Below are positions 46,241-56,206 of a DNA stretch of 64,000 nucleotides, piece after piece (within the stretch, counting starts at the first letter, position 1; each line of letters starts with the position of its first letter). The DNA is from Methanocalculus chunghsingensis (GTDB taxonomy: Archaea > Halobacteriota > Methanomicrobia > Methanomicrobiales > Methanocorpusculaceae). The stretch lies in contig NZ_JWHL01000005.1 in NCBI RefSeq assembly GCF_018132105.1, positions 29,387-93,386 of the forward strand, written 5' to 3'. The notes beneath the pieces were generated by a model. The model worked only from the letters and a program-made list of their open reading frames with translations, made no database searches and had not been told where the DNA came from. A program made the translations under genes and the position numbers.

Positions 46241-46942
46241 TTACTCGATGATCCTGACATCCGCATCTCCCTTTGAGACACGGTTGATGAGTGAGAAGAG
46301 CTCCTCCTGCATGCCTGCAGGTATCTTCACAAGGCAGATCCAGGAGCCGTCTGCCTGCCATTCCTCCTTCTCCAGCGTGACCATTGCAGCGCCTGCAATC
46401 TCCCCATATCCTCGCGGAGCATAGTCGGCAGGGATTTTGACGGCATATCGCCGCTCTGCAAACTTAATCGGGAGGATCGGTCGTAAGGCTTTGACCACCT
46501 CCTTGACGAGCGCATCGACAGACTTGAAGGGATCAAAGTGTATCCTGACCTCTTCAAGTGCAAGCTCGATCCGCTGTCGAGGATGGGGGAGGTTCGTCTG
46601 CGGATTGATCGCATTGCGCGCGATATAGGTGATCACCTGCCGCTTCTTCTCCTCAGCTCTCTGTTTTCGCTGCTCGGAGGTGAGATGAATCTCCCCCTTT
46701 TTGATGATCACCTCCGCTACCGTCTCAAAATCCGTCGTCTTGAAGACCTTGTTCAGGGCTTCATCTGAGGCTTTCTCCACATGAGCTGCGTTCTCATAGA
46801 CATATGCAGCAGCGACGGCATCTTCGATCCCAATCTCTTCACCCTCGCGTATCTTCTGGGCGAGGTCCGGATCAACCAGGATCTCAAACCGCTCTCCATG
46901 CGCCTCATAGCGCGCGACAACGGCATCATCAAGAGGGATCAT
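46241..46942 (-). CDS. SBDS-family ribosome maturation factor (Sdo1)
   Basis: 233 residues, three-domain SBDS architecture. N-terminal FYSH domain with YEAHGERFEILVDPDLAQKI, central helical EIHLTSEQRKQRAEEKKRQV and NPQTNLPHPRQRIELALEE, and C-terminal ferredoxin-like domain ending SKGDADVRIIE. Promotes 50S maturation by removing the eIF6 homologue. It follows psmA by nine bases. Confidence 0.95.
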   Translation of the reverse strand: MIPLDDAVVARYEAHGERFEILVDPDLAQKIREGEEIGIEDAVAAAYVYENAAHVEKASDEALNKVFKTTDFETVAEVIIKKGEIHLTSEQRKQRAEEKKRQVITYIARNAINPQTNLPHPRQRIELALEEVRIHFDPFKSVDALVKEVVKALRPILPIKFAERRYAVKIPADYAPRGYGEIAGAAMVTLEKEEWQADGSWICLVKIPAGMQEELFSLINRVSKGDADVRIIE

Positions 46943-46951
46943 TGATCTCCC

Positions 46952-47677
46952 TCACTGCTCGAAGGTCTCGACACAGACAGCGACCTCTTCCGGAGTCATC
47001 TTCCGGAATGTTCCTGACTGTACTGAGACGATGCCGATCTCGACCGTGTTTACGTCAAATTTCCCTTCGGTTGCTGCGTGAAGGGCCTTGAGGCCAAGGA
47101 AAATCGCCTCCTTGCAGGAGTTCTCCGGGTTGTACTCCTCCTCAAAGACCTTCATAACCGCCGGCCTGCCGACACCAATACCTGTCGCCTTATACTCAAG
47201 GAGCGTTCCGGATGGATCGGTTTCAAAGAGATGGGTCTTTCCATCAGAGATCCCTGCAATCAGAAGTGCGGTTCCATAGGGACGGGCCCCACCGAACTGT
47301 GTGTAGGTCTGCATATGATCGCAGAGCCTCTTTGAAAGGGTCTCGATATCGATCGACTCATCATAGGAGACGCGGTTAATCTGCGACTCGATACGCGCGC
47401 GGTCAACGAGGGCGCGGGCATCGCCGACAAGACCTGATGATGCGACACCGATATGTGCATCGATCCGGAAGATCTTCTCGATGGATGATGGCTCAAGGAG
47501 GCGTGAACTCACCCGCTTATCGACGATGAGGACGACACCCTCCCTGCATTTGATCCCGACAGCAGTTGTTCCCCGCTTGACTGCTTCGCGTGCGTACTCG
47601 ACCTGGTAAAGGCGGCCGTCCGGACTGAAGACGGTGATCGCCCGGTCATATCCCATCTGACTTGGTTGTGGTTGCAT
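46952..47677 (-). CDS. psmA: 20S proteasome subunit alpha
   Basis: 241 residues. The alpha signature [25 protein letters not shown] follows a short gate-forming N-terminus, with [16 protein letters not shown] and [18 protein letters not shown] at good spacing supports the ATG at 47677, seven residues before the GYDR; it overlaps the Pop5 gene end by 32 bases. Beta subunits are elsewhere. Confidence 0.96.
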   Translation of the reverse strand: MQPQPSQMGYDRAITVFSPDGRLYQVEYAREAVKRGTTAVGIKCREGVVLIVDKRVSSRLLEPSSIEKIFRIDAHIGVASSGLVGDARALVDRARIESQINRVSYDESIDIETLSKRLCDHMQTYTQFGGARPYGTALLIAGISDGKTHLFETDPSGTLLEYKATGIGVGRPAVMKVFEEEYNPENSCKEAIFLGLKALHAATEGKFDVNTVEIGIVSVQSGTFRKMTPEEVAVCVETFEQ

Positions 47678-48155
47678 GAAAACTCTCCATATCGTCTTTC
47701 GTGAGAAATACTACTTCCTGACCTTTCATATCTCTTCTGATAAGGTCAATGTTTCCATCGGCATAGTATATACCGGAATGGTCACTCCCATTGATGACAC
47801 AGGTGACCTCATCTCCAGTGATAACGGGGCGGATCTTCTTTTTAAGTGCTTTGATCGTCCCTGAGGTACTGATTGCCTGAAGATGGACGGGGGTCTGGTG
47901 TACAGCCCGGACTGTTGTAAGTGCAGTGCTGAGCTTGTCTTCCCATCCTCTTTTGCATCTGATGATAAGATATGCCCCTTCCTGCCGGATTGTTCCGGCA
48001 TGTATCTCCGCTGCGGTGATATCCCCATATAATGAAGAAACCGCCTCGGAGATGGCAATATGCCAGTCCCGCTCATCAGCCACAATCGTCGATGGCCGGA
48101 TCCTGGCAAGGACATACCGCCGGTTCTCCCTGAGTGTAGGGGGAAGCGGCTTCAT
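47646..48155 (-). CDS. rnp2: Ribonuclease P protein component 2 (Pop5)
   Basis: 169 residues. Pop5 core [42 protein letters not shown], and [21 protein letters not shown]-terminal tail (about 120-169) is longer than in many Pop5 proteins and may be a lineage extension. It starts on the stop of rnp3 and overlaps psmA. Confidence 0.88.
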   Translation of the reverse strand: MKPLPPTLRENRRYVLARIRPSTIVADERDWHIAISEAVSSLYGDITAAEIHAGTIRQEGAYLIIRCKRGWEDKLSTALTTVRAVHQTPVHLQAISTSGTIKALKKKIRPVITGDEVTCVINGSDHSGIYYADGNIDLIRRDMKGQEVVFLTKDDMESFHATTTKSDGI

Positions 48156-48787
48156 GAGACCACCCGTGGCGATGAGGACTCAAGACGCAGATCGGGGATG
48201 GTAGCAAGAGCCGCGAGTGTCTCATCACGTTCCATACCAAAGAGTCCGCAGAGCTGTACCATCTCGCGGACCGAGCGCTGATCAAGAATGGAATATGCCC
48301 CGCTCCCGAGAGCAAACGGGAATTCATACTTCCTCTGGAGGGTGAGGAGCTCCCTGTACCGTGTGAGTACTTTCTGGCGGGTATGGCCGCGGCAGGTGAT
48401 GAGCATCCCGATATCAAGATGGACCGCCACTTTCTTCTCCGCAGCAAACCGTGCCGTCACATGATCGAAGGCATTCCTCCGTGTCGAACAGATCCCGGTC
48501 AGGAGAGCGACGCCCGGAGTCTGGATGACTGAGCGGTTAAAACTGTTCTCTCCGGCAGTAACACCGACGATCGTATCGCCCCGTTTCCTTACCGCCGCAT
48601 TAACTGCCTTCATCGTCCTCTCGGAGACGATGATCCCCTTCAGAATAGAGACACCGTTATATTCTGCAGGCGGTTGATCGATCGCAACAAGGGTATCAAA
48701 TCCGCACTCGCGAGCGGTGCGCGCCATTCGTCGTATGGTCGAGTCGCCCCGCGGATGGGGATGGATGAAGACATCCGTGACCGTCAT
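48152..48787 (-). CDS. rnp3: Ribonuclease P protein component 3 (Rpp30)
   Basis: 211 residues, PHP-related TIM barrel: DVFIHPHPRGDSTIRRMAR, GFDTLVAIDQP, VAVHLDIGMLITCRGHTRQKVL and FALGSGAYSILDQRSVREM. Acts with Pop5 in tRNA 5' processing. Overlaps rnp2 by four bases and follows rpl15e by 12. Confidence 0.9.
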   Translation of the reverse strand: MTVTDVFIHPHPRGDSTIRRMARTARECGFDTLVAIDQPPAEYNGVSILKGIIVSERTMKAVNAAVRKRGDTIVGVTAGENSFNRSVIQTPGVALLTGICSTRRNAFDHVTARFAAEKKVAVHLDIGMLITCRGHTRQKVLTRYRELLTLQRKYEFPFALGSGAYSILDQRSVREMVQLCGLFGMERDETLAALATIPDLRLESSSPRVVS

Positions 48788-48799
48788 AAAAAAGAGGGA

Positions 48800-49384
48800 T
48801 TATTTCCCCTGGTTCTTGTGTGAACGGATGCTTGGACGGGTCTTCTCAGTACCCTTTCCGCGGTGGCGCATCCCACGCCCTTTCCTGCCTGCTGAGGTCT
48901 TGCCACGGAATACACGGTTCTTCTGATCACAGATCCAGTTGAGTGTCGGGTCGCTCCTGACGGATGGGTGGTCTCGGTCGACGAGGATGACCTCGAAAAA
49001 TTTCCGGACGCCATCTTCTCCAACCCAGTAGGAGTTGAGAACTTCCATGTTCGGATACCGTCTGCCGGCACGCTCCTCTGCGATCCGCTGGATGCTCTTT
49101 CCTGCGGTAACGCGGGACATACCCATCCGGGCAGTCCTGCGGCCACGGATATATCTGGATTTCCTTCTTCCTCCACGGCGTACCTGCACGCGGACGACGA
49201 TGACACCCTGCTTTGCCTTATACCCGAGTGTTCGGGCGCGGTCGATACGTGTCGGGCGGTCGATCCTGACGACCGATCCCTGGCGCCGCCACTTCTGCAT
49301 GCGGTGCCAGAGGAGTGCTTTTACTTCCGTCTCATCAGGCTTCTTCCAGGCCTCACGGACGTACGAATACATAGATCGTGACAT
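48800..49384 (-). CDS. rpl15e: 50S ribosomal protein L15e
   Basis: 194 residues. [58 protein letters not shown] and the C-terminal [19 protein letters not shown] are typical. The frame extends to 49417, but the ATG at 49384 is the family start. It is the first gene of the superoperon, and the leader upstream contains two perfect hairpins. Confidence 0.96.
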   Translation of the reverse strand: MSRSMYSYVREAWKKPDETEVKALLWHRMQKWRRQGSVVRIDRPTRIDRARTLGYKAKQGVIVVRVQVRRGGRRKSRYIRGRRTARMGMSRVTAGKSIQRIAEERAGRRYPNMEVLNSYWVGEDGVRKFFEVILVDRDHPSVRSDPTLNWICDQKNRVFRGKTSAGRKGRGMRHRGKGTEKTRPSIRSHKNQGK

Positions 49385-49400
49385 AGTTGCTCCAGGTTCA

Positions 49401-49473
49401 GCTCTTTCGAGCCACATTCCTTTACGGGATAGATCCCGTGTGCGTAGTTGTTCGTTACGAGCGCAGATAAAGA
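49401..49473 (-). promoter_or_regulatory. Promoter and structured leader of the rpl15e superoperon
   Basis: On the minus strand, box A-like TCTTTATC is at 49473-49466, predicting transcription from about 49442. The leader then contains ACGGGAT CT ATCCCGT (49439-49424), a perfect seven-base stem, and GCTC GAAA GAGC (49412-49401), a stem with a GNRA tetraloop, before the ATG at 49384. This could be an autoregulatory ribosomal-protein leader; it is inference. Confidence 0.45.
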
Positions 49474-49480
49474 TGTCTGG

Positions 49481-49951
49481 TTAGGCGGTGCCCTTCTCTT
49501 TTGAAAGAACCCGGATCCCCTCAATACGGGTCGTCGGGTACTGCCCGCCTTCATCCTTCTCCGCCGACTTCACCATATCCCAGATGGTGAGGAGGGCGAC
49601 CGAGACGCCGGTGAGTGCCTCCATCTCAATACCGGTCTTCCCATAGGTTTTGACGGTGACGGTGACGTTGATATACTCGTCTGTTTCAATAAAACCGACA
49701 GAGACACCGCCGATGGGGAGGGGATGGCACATCGGGATGATCGCAGAGGTCTCCTTCACCGCGAGGATGGCTGCCACCTCCGCTGTTGCAAGGACGTTTC
49801 CTTTAAGTCCGGTACCATCCCTGATTGCGGCAAGCGTCTCACTGCTCAGGTATATCTTCCCTTCCGCTGTTGCAGAACGGGAGACATCGGGCTTGCCCGT
49901 CACATCAACCATTCGGACATGCCCCTCTTCAATATGGGTAAATTCCACCAT
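49481..49951 (-). CDS. moaC: Cyclic pyranopterin monophosphate synthase
   Basis: 156 residues. Forms cPMP for molybdopterin and tungstopterin, needed by formylmethanofuran dehydrogenase. Markers: [51 protein letters not shown] (active-site region) and [19 protein letters not shown]. Its start meets the stop of the NAD(P)HX repair gene. Confidence 0.96.
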   Translation of the reverse strand: MVEFTHIEEGHVRMVDVTGKPDVSRSATAEGKIYLSSETLAAIRDGTGLKGNVLATAEVAAILAVKETSAIIPMCHPLPIGGVSVGFIETDEYINVTVTVKTYGKTGIEMEALTGVSVALLTIWDMVKSAEKDEGGQYPTTRIEGIRVLSKEKGTA

Positions 49952-51345
49952 CAGTATAACTCTCCATATAATATCCGGGCGATGAAGGGAAGAAGATCAC
50001 CCGCGATCATGCCATCTCCGATCCCCGCTGCCGCAGACTCCCCTGCGACACCGTTTGCATATGCAGCAACAGAGGCCGCCTCAAATGCAGACATCCGGCA
50101 GAAGAGTCCGGCAGCAATACCAGCGAGAAGATCTCCGGTTCCCCCGACAGTCATCGCAGGATGGCCGGTCCTGTTAAACCGCACCCTCCGCCCGTCGCTG
50201 ACGATATCGATCTTCCCTTTGAGGAGGACAACCCGCGTCTCCGATGCGGCTGCCGAGACGAGGCGGGCCCTCTGCCGGGAACTCCCCTCCGGAGACCGGC
50301 CGAAGATACGTGCAAACTCTCCTGCATGCGGGGTGTAGATCGTCTCTCCCCCCACAGGGAGCGGGAGGCGGAGTGCATCTGCATCAATAACAACCCTGCG
50401 TGCTGCTTCTGCAACCCTGACCGCAACATTCTGGCTTTTGCTGCCCATACCGGGCCCGATGAGGACCACGTCGGCCTCTTCTGCATCTGCAATCAGCATC
50501 TCCGTATCGGCCTCACTGAGGATTGTACCGCCGACAGGGATGTGTATGATATCCGGATAGTCAAGGGGGCAGGGGGTTGCAACCCTGACGATATCCGCAC
50601 CTGCGCGGAGCGCGGCGAGACCGGCGAGGTATGGCGCTCCCTGATACGGTCCCCCGCCGATGATGAGGACCTTTCCTCCCGCACCTTTATGGGCACTGCT
50701 TTGCTTCGCCGGAATGAGGAGGAGATCCCCGGGGCCTGTGCAGCATTCGGCTTCGATCGGAATCCCGATATCCGCCGCTTCGGTTGCACCGCCTTTGCTC
50801 CGGTGAAACGCAAGGATGCAGTCCGGTGAGATGCCCGGGGTCGGGAGATCAGCTGAGAGGATGAACGCATCCGACTCCCCTGCCAGCCGGACGCAGGTTG
50901 CAACCGGCTCACGGAGGATACCGGCTGAGCCGGTCCCGATGAGGGCATCGATGATGAGATCCGCAGAAGAGAAAAGGGGGCCATGAACCAGAAGATCATC
51001 CCTGCAGCTGATCTCATGGATCGGGATCCCGCATCGCCTGAGTGCAAGAAGGTTTGTTGCCGCGTCACCCTGCCGTTCCCCTGAGAGGCAGATGCAGGTG
51101 ACCTCAGTATGCCTGGCAAGGTATCTGGCGGCGACGAAACCGTCACCACCGTTGTTCCCCTTTCCACAGAGGAGAAGGACATGATCCGGCGCCTCGATGA
51201 GTGCCCGGTCTGCAAGAGCCTTGCCCGCACTCTCCATCATCTGAAGGGTCGAGACCCCGAGTGCAACCGCATTCCTCTCGATCACCTGCATCAGGCGCGG
51301 TGTCACCGGTCCTTCATCCACCCATTCTGACGTCCTGTATGGCAT
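49951..51345 (-). CDS. nnr: Bifunctional NAD(P)H-hydrate epimerase / ADP-dependent dehydratase
   Basis: 464 residues. Repairs hydrated NAD(P)H. The N-terminal epimerase (YjeF_N, about 10-215) carries [20 protein letters not shown]; the C-terminal dehydratase (about 220-460) has [42 protein letters not shown] and the phosphate site [14 protein letters not shown]. The fused form is standard. Divergent from the RecJ-like gene and followed by moaC. Confidence 0.95.
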   Translation of the reverse strand: MPYRTSEWVDEGPVTPRLMQVIERNAVALGVSTLQMMESAGKALADRALIEAPDHVLLLCGKGNNGGDGFVAARYLARHTEVTCICLSGERQGDAATNLLALRRCGIPIHEISCRDDLLVHGPLFSSADLIIDALIGTGSAGILREPVATCVRLAGESDAFILSADLPTPGISPDCILAFHRSKGGATEAADIGIPIEAECCTGPGDLLLIPAKQSSAHKGAGGKVLIIGGGPYQGAPYLAGLAALRAGADIVRVATPCPLDYPDIIHIPVGGTILSEADTEMLIADAEEADVVLIGPGMGSKSQNVAVRVAEAARRVVIDADALRLPLPVGGETIYTPHAGEFARIFGRSPEGSSRQRARLVSAAASETRVVLLKGKIDIVSDGRRVRFNRTGHPAMTVGGTGDLLAGIAAGLFCRMSAFEAASVAAYANGVAGESAAAGIGDGMIAGDLLPFIARILYGELY

Positions 51346-51386
51346 AGCACACCTTTGATGTATTGGGAGATCATATCTATTAGTGT

Positions 51387-52781
51387 ATGGCTTTTACTGA
51401 GGATCTCCGCGAGGCATCGGAGATCATCAGATCTGCATCCGCAGTGACGATCCTCTCACATATCGATGCCGATGGCATTGCAAGTGAGGCGATCCTGAGG
51501 GAGGCAGTATCCCGACTCAACATTCAGACACGGTCGGTCTTTCTCAGGCAGCTTGAACCTCTTATGATGAAATGGGTTCCCAAGGATGATACCCTCAAGA
51601 TATTCGTTGATCTCGGTGCAGGCCAGCAGAACCTCATCGAAGAGCATGGTCTTTCGGATGATGAGGTTCTCATCCTTGATCACCACATCAGCCAACCGTC
51701 AAACATCGAGTACCGGCAGGTGAACTGCCTCCCATATGGAATTGGGAAGCTCTCTGCAGCAGGGATTGCATACTTTGTCGCCAGGGAGATGGATGCAGGC
51801 AACCGCGATCTGGCAAAGCTTGGTGTCGTCGGAAATGTCGGTGATATGATGGCGCGGGAGGCATGCGGGCTTGTCGGTCCCGCCCGTGAGATCGCACTCG
51901 ATGGTGTCACAGCTGGCAATGTTAGAATAACCACGCATGATCTCAACTGCTACGGCCTCTCCACACGCCCCATTCATATCTGCCTCAGTTATAGCGACGA
52001 TCCGATCATCCCGGGGATCAGCAACAACCCAAATGGTGCGCAGGCGTTTCTTGAGAGGCTCGGGATTACTCTTCGTGAACCCGATGGCAGGTGGCGGGTC
52101 TGGGAGGAGCTGCCTGATGAAGAGAGAAGGACGATCGCCTCTGCTATCGTTGAACAGCTGATAGCCCATGGAGAGCCTGTGAACCGGATCTTCGGGGAGT
52201 CCTATATCTTCCCGGACGAAGCACCGAGATCTCCGCTCAGAAACGCCTCTGAATACGCCACAATGCTGAATGCCTGTGGACGATGGGCTCGTCCCGATAT
52301 CGGGAGTTCCGTCTGCACCGGAGATCGGGATCTGCAGTACCGCAAAGCTGAACATATGCTCCGTCACCACAGAAGCGTCATCAGAGAGCTCTTCCAGTAT
52401 ATCCTGGATACGGGAGTAGCCAGAACAGATAACCTGCAGTGGATCCATACCGGGGACCGGTTCCCTGACACCATCGTCGGGATCGGGGCTGGCATGGCCC
52501 TCTCGAAGCTTGACTGGAAACGGCCGATTATGGTCTTCTGTACCCTCCCTGATGATCCCGAGGTGGTGAAGGTCTCGATGCGGACGGTCGAGCGTGTCGT
52601 TGCGAGAGGTATTGACCTCCAGGCAGCACTCTGTGAAGCATCAGAGCGGGTCGGTGGGGCAGGTGGCGGACATGCAATCGCCGCAGGGGCGTATATCCCT
52701 GCAGGGACGGAGGAAGTTTTTGTCAGAGAGATCGATGATATCCTCGCACGGCAGTCTTCGTCGTGTGCGGAGAATAGCTGA
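51387..52781 (+). CDS. Archaeal RecJ-like DHH-family nuclease (GAN-type)
   Basis: 464 residues. DHH motifs: ILSHIDADGIASEAI (I), FVDLGAGQ (II), LILDHHISQ (III, DHH), VVGNVGDMMAREA (IV), and the DHHA1 glycine box GGAGGGHAIAAGAYIP near the end. Such proteins associate with the GINS/CMG replication complex and degrade single-stranded DNA 3'-5' or 5'-3' depending on the protein. All active-site motifs are present. The next gene begins within its 3' end. Confidence 0.9.
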   Translation: MAFTEDLREASEIIRSASAVTILSHIDADGIASEAILREAVSRLNIQTRSVFLRQLEPLMMKWVPKDDTLKIFVDLGAGQQNLIEEHGLSDDEVLILDHHISQPSNIEYRQVNCLPYGIGKLSAAGIAYFVAREMDAGNRDLAKLGVVGNVGDMMAREACGLVGPAREIALDGVTAGNVRITTHDLNCYGLSTRPIHICLSYSDDPIIPGISNNPNGAQAFLERLGITLREPDGRWRVWEELPDEERRTIASAIVEQLIAHGEPVNRIFGESYIFPDEAPRSPLRNASEYATMLNACGRWARPDIGSSVCTGDRDLQYRKAEHMLRHHRSVIRELFQYILDTGVARTDNLQWIHTGDRFPDTIVGIGAGMALSKLDWKRPIMVFCTLPDDPEVVKVSMRTVERVVARGIDLQAALCEASERVGGAGGGHAIAAGAYIPAGTEEVFVREIDDILARQSSSCAENS

Positions 52782-53208
52782 ATTTCAGTTTGGACGAGGA
52801 TCCGGAGAGGCACTCTTTCCAGAGACATGTACGTTTCAGTACTCAACATCAAAGCGGATACGCTATATCAGTGATGGCGGGAAGCGTCTTGCTACGGTAC
52901 GTGCACAGGACGGGCGGCTCACCCTCAGCTACGACGGGGCAGAACGTATCCATGCGTTCTCTGCGCCGCCCGTGGGAAGGGTTATCCTCCATCCCGAGGC
53001 AGTTCCCTTCGTCCTCGCAGGGAAGAATGCGATGGCGAAGCATGTGATCGGTGTAGATCCGGATATTCGTGCTGAAGATGAGGTCTTCGTCGTTGATGAG
53101 GAGGATACACTCCTTGCAACCGGGATGGCGGTCCTCTCCGGATCAGAGATGCTGGAATTTAAGTACGGTGGTGCCGTAAAAGTACGACAGGGAAGAGATA
53201 AACGATGA
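52735..53208 (+). CDS. PUA-domain protein
   Basis: About 157 residues from the ATG at 52735 or 147 from the GTG at 52765 (VRRIAEFQFGRGSGE). The C-terminal PUA domain is clear: RVILHPEAVPFVLAGKNAMA, KHVIGVDPDIRAEDEVFVVD, EEDTLLATGMAVLSGSEML. The N-terminal part matches archaeal PUA proteins with an RRIADYQFG-type start. RNA binding is inferred. It overlaps the RecJ-like gene and is joined to nac by a four-base overlap. Confidence 0.85.
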   Translation: MISSHGSLRRVRRIAEFQFGRGSGEALFPETCTFQYSTSKRIRYISDGGKRLATVRAQDGRLTLSYDGAERIHAFSAPPVGRVILHPEAVPFVLAGKNAMAKHVIGVDPDIRAEDEVFVVDEEDTLLATGMAVLSGSEMLEFKYGGAVKVRQGRDKR

Positions 53209-53570
53209 TGCCAGGTGGAATGAACCCAAAAAAGATGAAACAGATGATGAACAAGCTCGGCATGTCGATGGAGCCTATCGAGGGTGTCACCCGTGTCACC
53301 ATCGAGGCGCGGGATGGAACCTATATCTTCGAGGAAGCCGAGGTCGTCGGCATGACGATGCAGGGTGTGACAACCTACCAGCTGACAGGGACCCCCAGAC
53401 TTCAGCCTGTGAAGATCCTCGACTCCGCACCCGTAGAGGTCGAGATCTCCGAGGATGATGTGCAGCTCGTCGCCATGCAGGCGAATGTCTCAGAAGAGGC
53501 TGCGCGTGCAGCCCTGAAAGAGACGAACGGCGATATTGCTGAGGCGATCATGAAGATCGGCATGCAATGA
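53205..53570 (+). CDS. nac: Nascent polypeptide-associated complex protein (NAC)
   Basis: 121 residues. A homodimeric ribosome-bound chaperone in archaea. The NAC beta-barrel is KKMKQMMNKLGMSMEPIEGV through GTPRLQPVKI, and the C-terminal UBA domain is VSEEAARAALKETNGDIAEA. It overlaps both neighbours by four bases. Confidence 0.95.
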   Translation: MMPGGMNPKKMKQMMNKLGMSMEPIEGVTRVTIEARDGTYIFEEAEVVGMTMQGVTTYQLTGTPRLQPVKILDSAPVEVEISEDDVQLVAMQANVSEEAARAALKETNGDIAEAIMKIGMQ

Positions 53571-54295
53571 TCGAGGAAGGGGATCGCGTCCTCCTCATCG
53601 GCCCGAAGAGGGAGTACTACCTTCGGGCAGGGCCGGGAAAATTCGGATCCGATGCAGGAGAGATAGAACTCTCTGACCTCATCGGAAAGGAGCCAGGCGA
53701 TGAGATCAGGACACACCTTGGAAAGGTATTCTCCATCCGGGTTCCCCGACCCCCGGATCTCTTCACCCACGGAAAGCGGAGCGGGGCGCCGATGCTCCCA
53801 AAGGACATCGGGATGGTGATCGCCTATACCGGCATGAACCGCAGAGACCGGGTGCTCGATGCCGGGACCGGGAGTGGTGTGGCAGCCATCTACTTTGGAG
53901 GGATTGCAGCATCAGTTGATACCTATGAGATCCGCCCCGAGTTTGCACGGCTCGCAGAGAAGAATATCGCTGATGCACGCCTCGATAACGTCAGAGTTCA
54001 TCCGGAAGATTTCCTGACCGCCACCGGGAGCTTTGATATCGTTCACCTCGATATGATGATACAACCCGACCATGTCGCCCATGCCCACAGCCTCCTCGTT
54101 CCAGGCGGGTTTTTTGCAACATATACCCCGTTCTTTGAACAGACCTTTGGCGTCATCGATGCTGCCACAGAACTCTTCGCAGGAGAAGTGCACTGCTACG
54201 AGTGTATGGAGCGCGAACTGACCCGGAGCGCGAGGGGGACAAGGCCATCAACACGGGTCGCTCATAGCGGATTTCTGACAATCGCCCGGAAGTGA
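53567..54295 (+). CDS. trmI: tRNA (adenine-N1)-methyltransferase TrmI family
   Basis: 242 residues. The SAM motif is RVLDAGTGSGVAAIYFGGIA, motif X-like DIGMVIAYTGMNRR precedes it, and EIRPEFARLAEKNIADARLD binds the ribose. The N-terminal beta-barrel (FDRVLLIGPKREYYLRAGPG-like) is that of TrmI, which methylates A57/A58 of tRNA. It starts on the nac stop (ATGA). Confidence 0.9.
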   Translation: MIEEGDRVLLIGPKREYYLRAGPGKFGSDAGEIELSDLIGKEPGDEIRTHLGKVFSIRVPRPPDLFTHGKRSGAPMLPKDIGMVIAYTGMNRRDRVLDAGTGSGVAAIYFGGIAASVDTYEIRPEFARLAEKNIADARLDNVRVHPEDFLTATGSFDIVHLDMMIQPDHVAHAHSLLVPGGFFATYTPFFEQTFGVIDAATELFAGEVHCYECMERELTRSARGTRPSTRVAHSGFLTIARK

Positions 54296-54368
54296 TCCCC
54301 TCGTTTTATCTGGATAGCATGATAATGTCTGGGACAATGAGGAGATACCCTCGAACTGGCGGATCATT

Positions 54369-55265
54369 ATGGATCATATAATCTCGATAAAAGAGGTGTC
54401 GCGGGAAGAGATCGATGACATCCTCGATCGGGCGGCTGCGATCGACCAGGGCATATTCGATCATGATGCCCTGGCAGGGAAGATCCTTGCCGTCCTTTTT
54501 TTTGAACCTAGTACCAGAACACAGATGTCATTTACCGCGGCGATGCAGCGTCTGGGTGGCACCGTCATTAATTTTGGCTCGGTGGAGGCGAGCTCGATTG
54601 CAAAGGGAGAGACCCTTGCAGACACCATCCGGGTCGTCTCAGGATACGCTGATGCCATCGTCCTCCGGCATCCAAAGGAGGGGGCATCACTGTTTGCATC
54701 CGAGTTCTCGACGGTCCCGGTCATCAATGCCGGGGACGGGGCGGGTCAGCACCCCTCCCAGACACTCCTCGATCTCTTCACGATCAGGCAGTCGATGCCG
54801 CTTGAGGGGATTGACGTCGGATTTCTCGGGGATCTCCGGTATGGGAGAACGACGCATTCTCTTGCATTCGCCCTCTCACACTATGGTGTCCGGATTCATA
54901 CCATCACCCCGCAGGGGCTCGAACTCCCGCCAAGCCTCGTCCATGACCTCCATGAAGCCGGGACTGAGATTGTGGTCCATGAACATATCGATGATATCAT
55001 CCCGGACCTTGATGTCCTCTATGTCACCCGCATCCAGAGGGAAAGATTCCCCGACCCCGGCACCTATGCATCAATCGCGTCATGGTATCGCATCACGCCG
55101 GAAGTGCTCACCGGAGTCAGGGACCGGTTCATTCTGATGCACCCGCTTCCCCGGGTCGATGAGATCGACCCGGCTGTCGATTCGCTCCCATGCGCCCGCT
55201 ACTTCCAGCAGGCGAAGAATGGTGTTCCGATTCGGATGGCCATGCTGCAGAAGGTGTTACCATGA
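54369..55265 (+). CDS. pyrB: Aspartate carbamoyltransferase, catalytic chain
   Basis: 298 residues. Condenses carbamoyl phosphate with aspartate. Carbamoyl phosphate site FFEPSTRTQMSF, HPSQTLLDLFTI, and aspartate/cisPro loop MHPLPRVDEID. The regulatory chain gene follows directly with an ATGA overlap. Confidence 0.97.
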   Translation: MDHIISIKEVSREEIDDILDRAAAIDQGIFDHDALAGKILAVLFFEPSTRTQMSFTAAMQRLGGTVINFGSVEASSIAKGETLADTIRVVSGYADAIVLRHPKEGASLFASEFSTVPVINAGDGAGQHPSQTLLDLFTIRQSMPLEGIDVGFLGDLRYGRTTHSLAFALSHYGVRIHTITPQGLELPPSLVHDLHEAGTEIVVHEHIDDIIPDLDVLYVTRIQRERFPDPGTYASIASWYRITPEVLTGVRDRFILMHPLPRVDEIDPAVDSLPCARYFQQAKNGVPIRMAMLQKVLP

Positions 55266-55726
55266 AGAGAAAACCTGAAGAAGGACTTCTGATCAGCCCT
55301 ATCAGGAACGGGACGGTGATCGATCACATCGATCCAGGGGAAGGGCTCTCTGTCCTCCGGATTCTCGGTGTCACCGGAAGGACGACGGAGTGCCTCTCCA
55401 TCGCGACGAATGTCGAAAGCAGACAGATGGGAAAGAAGGATATCGTCAAGATCGAGAATCGTGAACTGAAGAAGGAGGAGGTGGACCGCATCTCACTGGT
55501 TGCCCCCCATGCAAGCATTAACATCATCCGGGAATTCCGGGTTGAGAAGAAGATCGGTGTTGAGATCCCTCCCCTCATCACCGGTGTCATCCGCTGTCCG
55601 AATCCAGGCTGCATATCAAATGCAAATGAACCGATTCAAAGTTCATTCCACTGCCGGTCGAAAGGATACCGGTGCAGGTACTGCGAGACCCTGATCACCC
55701 GGGATATTGCAACCTATATCATCTGA
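55262..55726 (+). CDS. pyrI: Aspartate carbamoyltransferase, regulatory chain
   Basis: 154 residues. The allosteric domain begins LLISPIRNGTVIDHIDPGEG, and the zinc domain has RCPNPGCISNANEP and YRCRYCE, giving the four cysteine ligands. Allosteric binding of CTP/ATP is family knowledge. Convergent with coaD, overlapping it by eight bases. Confidence 0.97.
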   Translation: MKRKPEEGLLISPIRNGTVIDHIDPGEGLSVLRILGVTGRTTECLSIATNVESRQMGKKDIVKIENRELKKEEVDRISLVAPHASINIIREFRVEKKIGVEIPPLITGVIRCPNPGCISNANEPIQSSFHCRSKGYRCRYCETLITRDIATYII

Positions 55727-56186
55727 TCAGATGGCCGTCGGGATCTATCTCTCCCCGGTAGATCCGGGTACTGGAGACGATCTTTCCATCATCTGCGAGG
55801 ATGCACCGGATGGTATAGATATCGACCCTCTTTCTTCCCATCTCCTCCCGCAGTCTGTTGATCTCCCCGGCAACGGGAAATGTCTCTTCTGAGACGACGA
55901 GTGCGTCAAAATCATCGTTAAGGGCTGATCCGTACTGGTCTGAGAGGCATTCGATGATATACGAAGCCTCAAAATGCATCGATTCAATCCAGATGATCAG
56001 CTCTTCCCTCCGGATATCATATGGACGGACCGGGTGACTCTTCTTCTGGACAAATGCATCTGATGTCAATCCGATGGTGACGAGCCCCTCTCTTCCGGCA
56101 ATCTCAAACGATCTACTGAGGAGGACCCGGTGGCCGGCATGGAGAGGATCGAAGGTGCCTCCAACCATAACGTTCATGCAAATCAT
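55719..56186 (-). CDS. coaD: Phosphopantetheine adenylyltransferase (archaeal/PPAT type)
   Basis: 155 residues (alternative ATG at 56177, MNVMVGG). Transfers AMP to phosphopantetheine for coenzyme A. Nucleotidyltransferase motifs VGGTFDPLHAGHRVLLSRSF with HAGH, and SSTRIYRGE. Archaeal-type length and sequence. Divergent from the gamma-carbonic-anhydrase-like gene. Confidence 0.93.
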   Translation of the reverse strand: MICMNVMVGGTFDPLHAGHRVLLSRSFEIAGREGLVTIGLTSDAFVQKKSHPVRPYDIRREELIIWIESMHFEASYIIECLSDQYGSALNDDFDALVVSEETFPVAGEINRLREEMGRKRVDIYTIRCILADDGKIVSSTRIYRGEIDPDGHLIR

Positions 56187-56206
56187 CGTACAACATATAG
56201 ACTATT

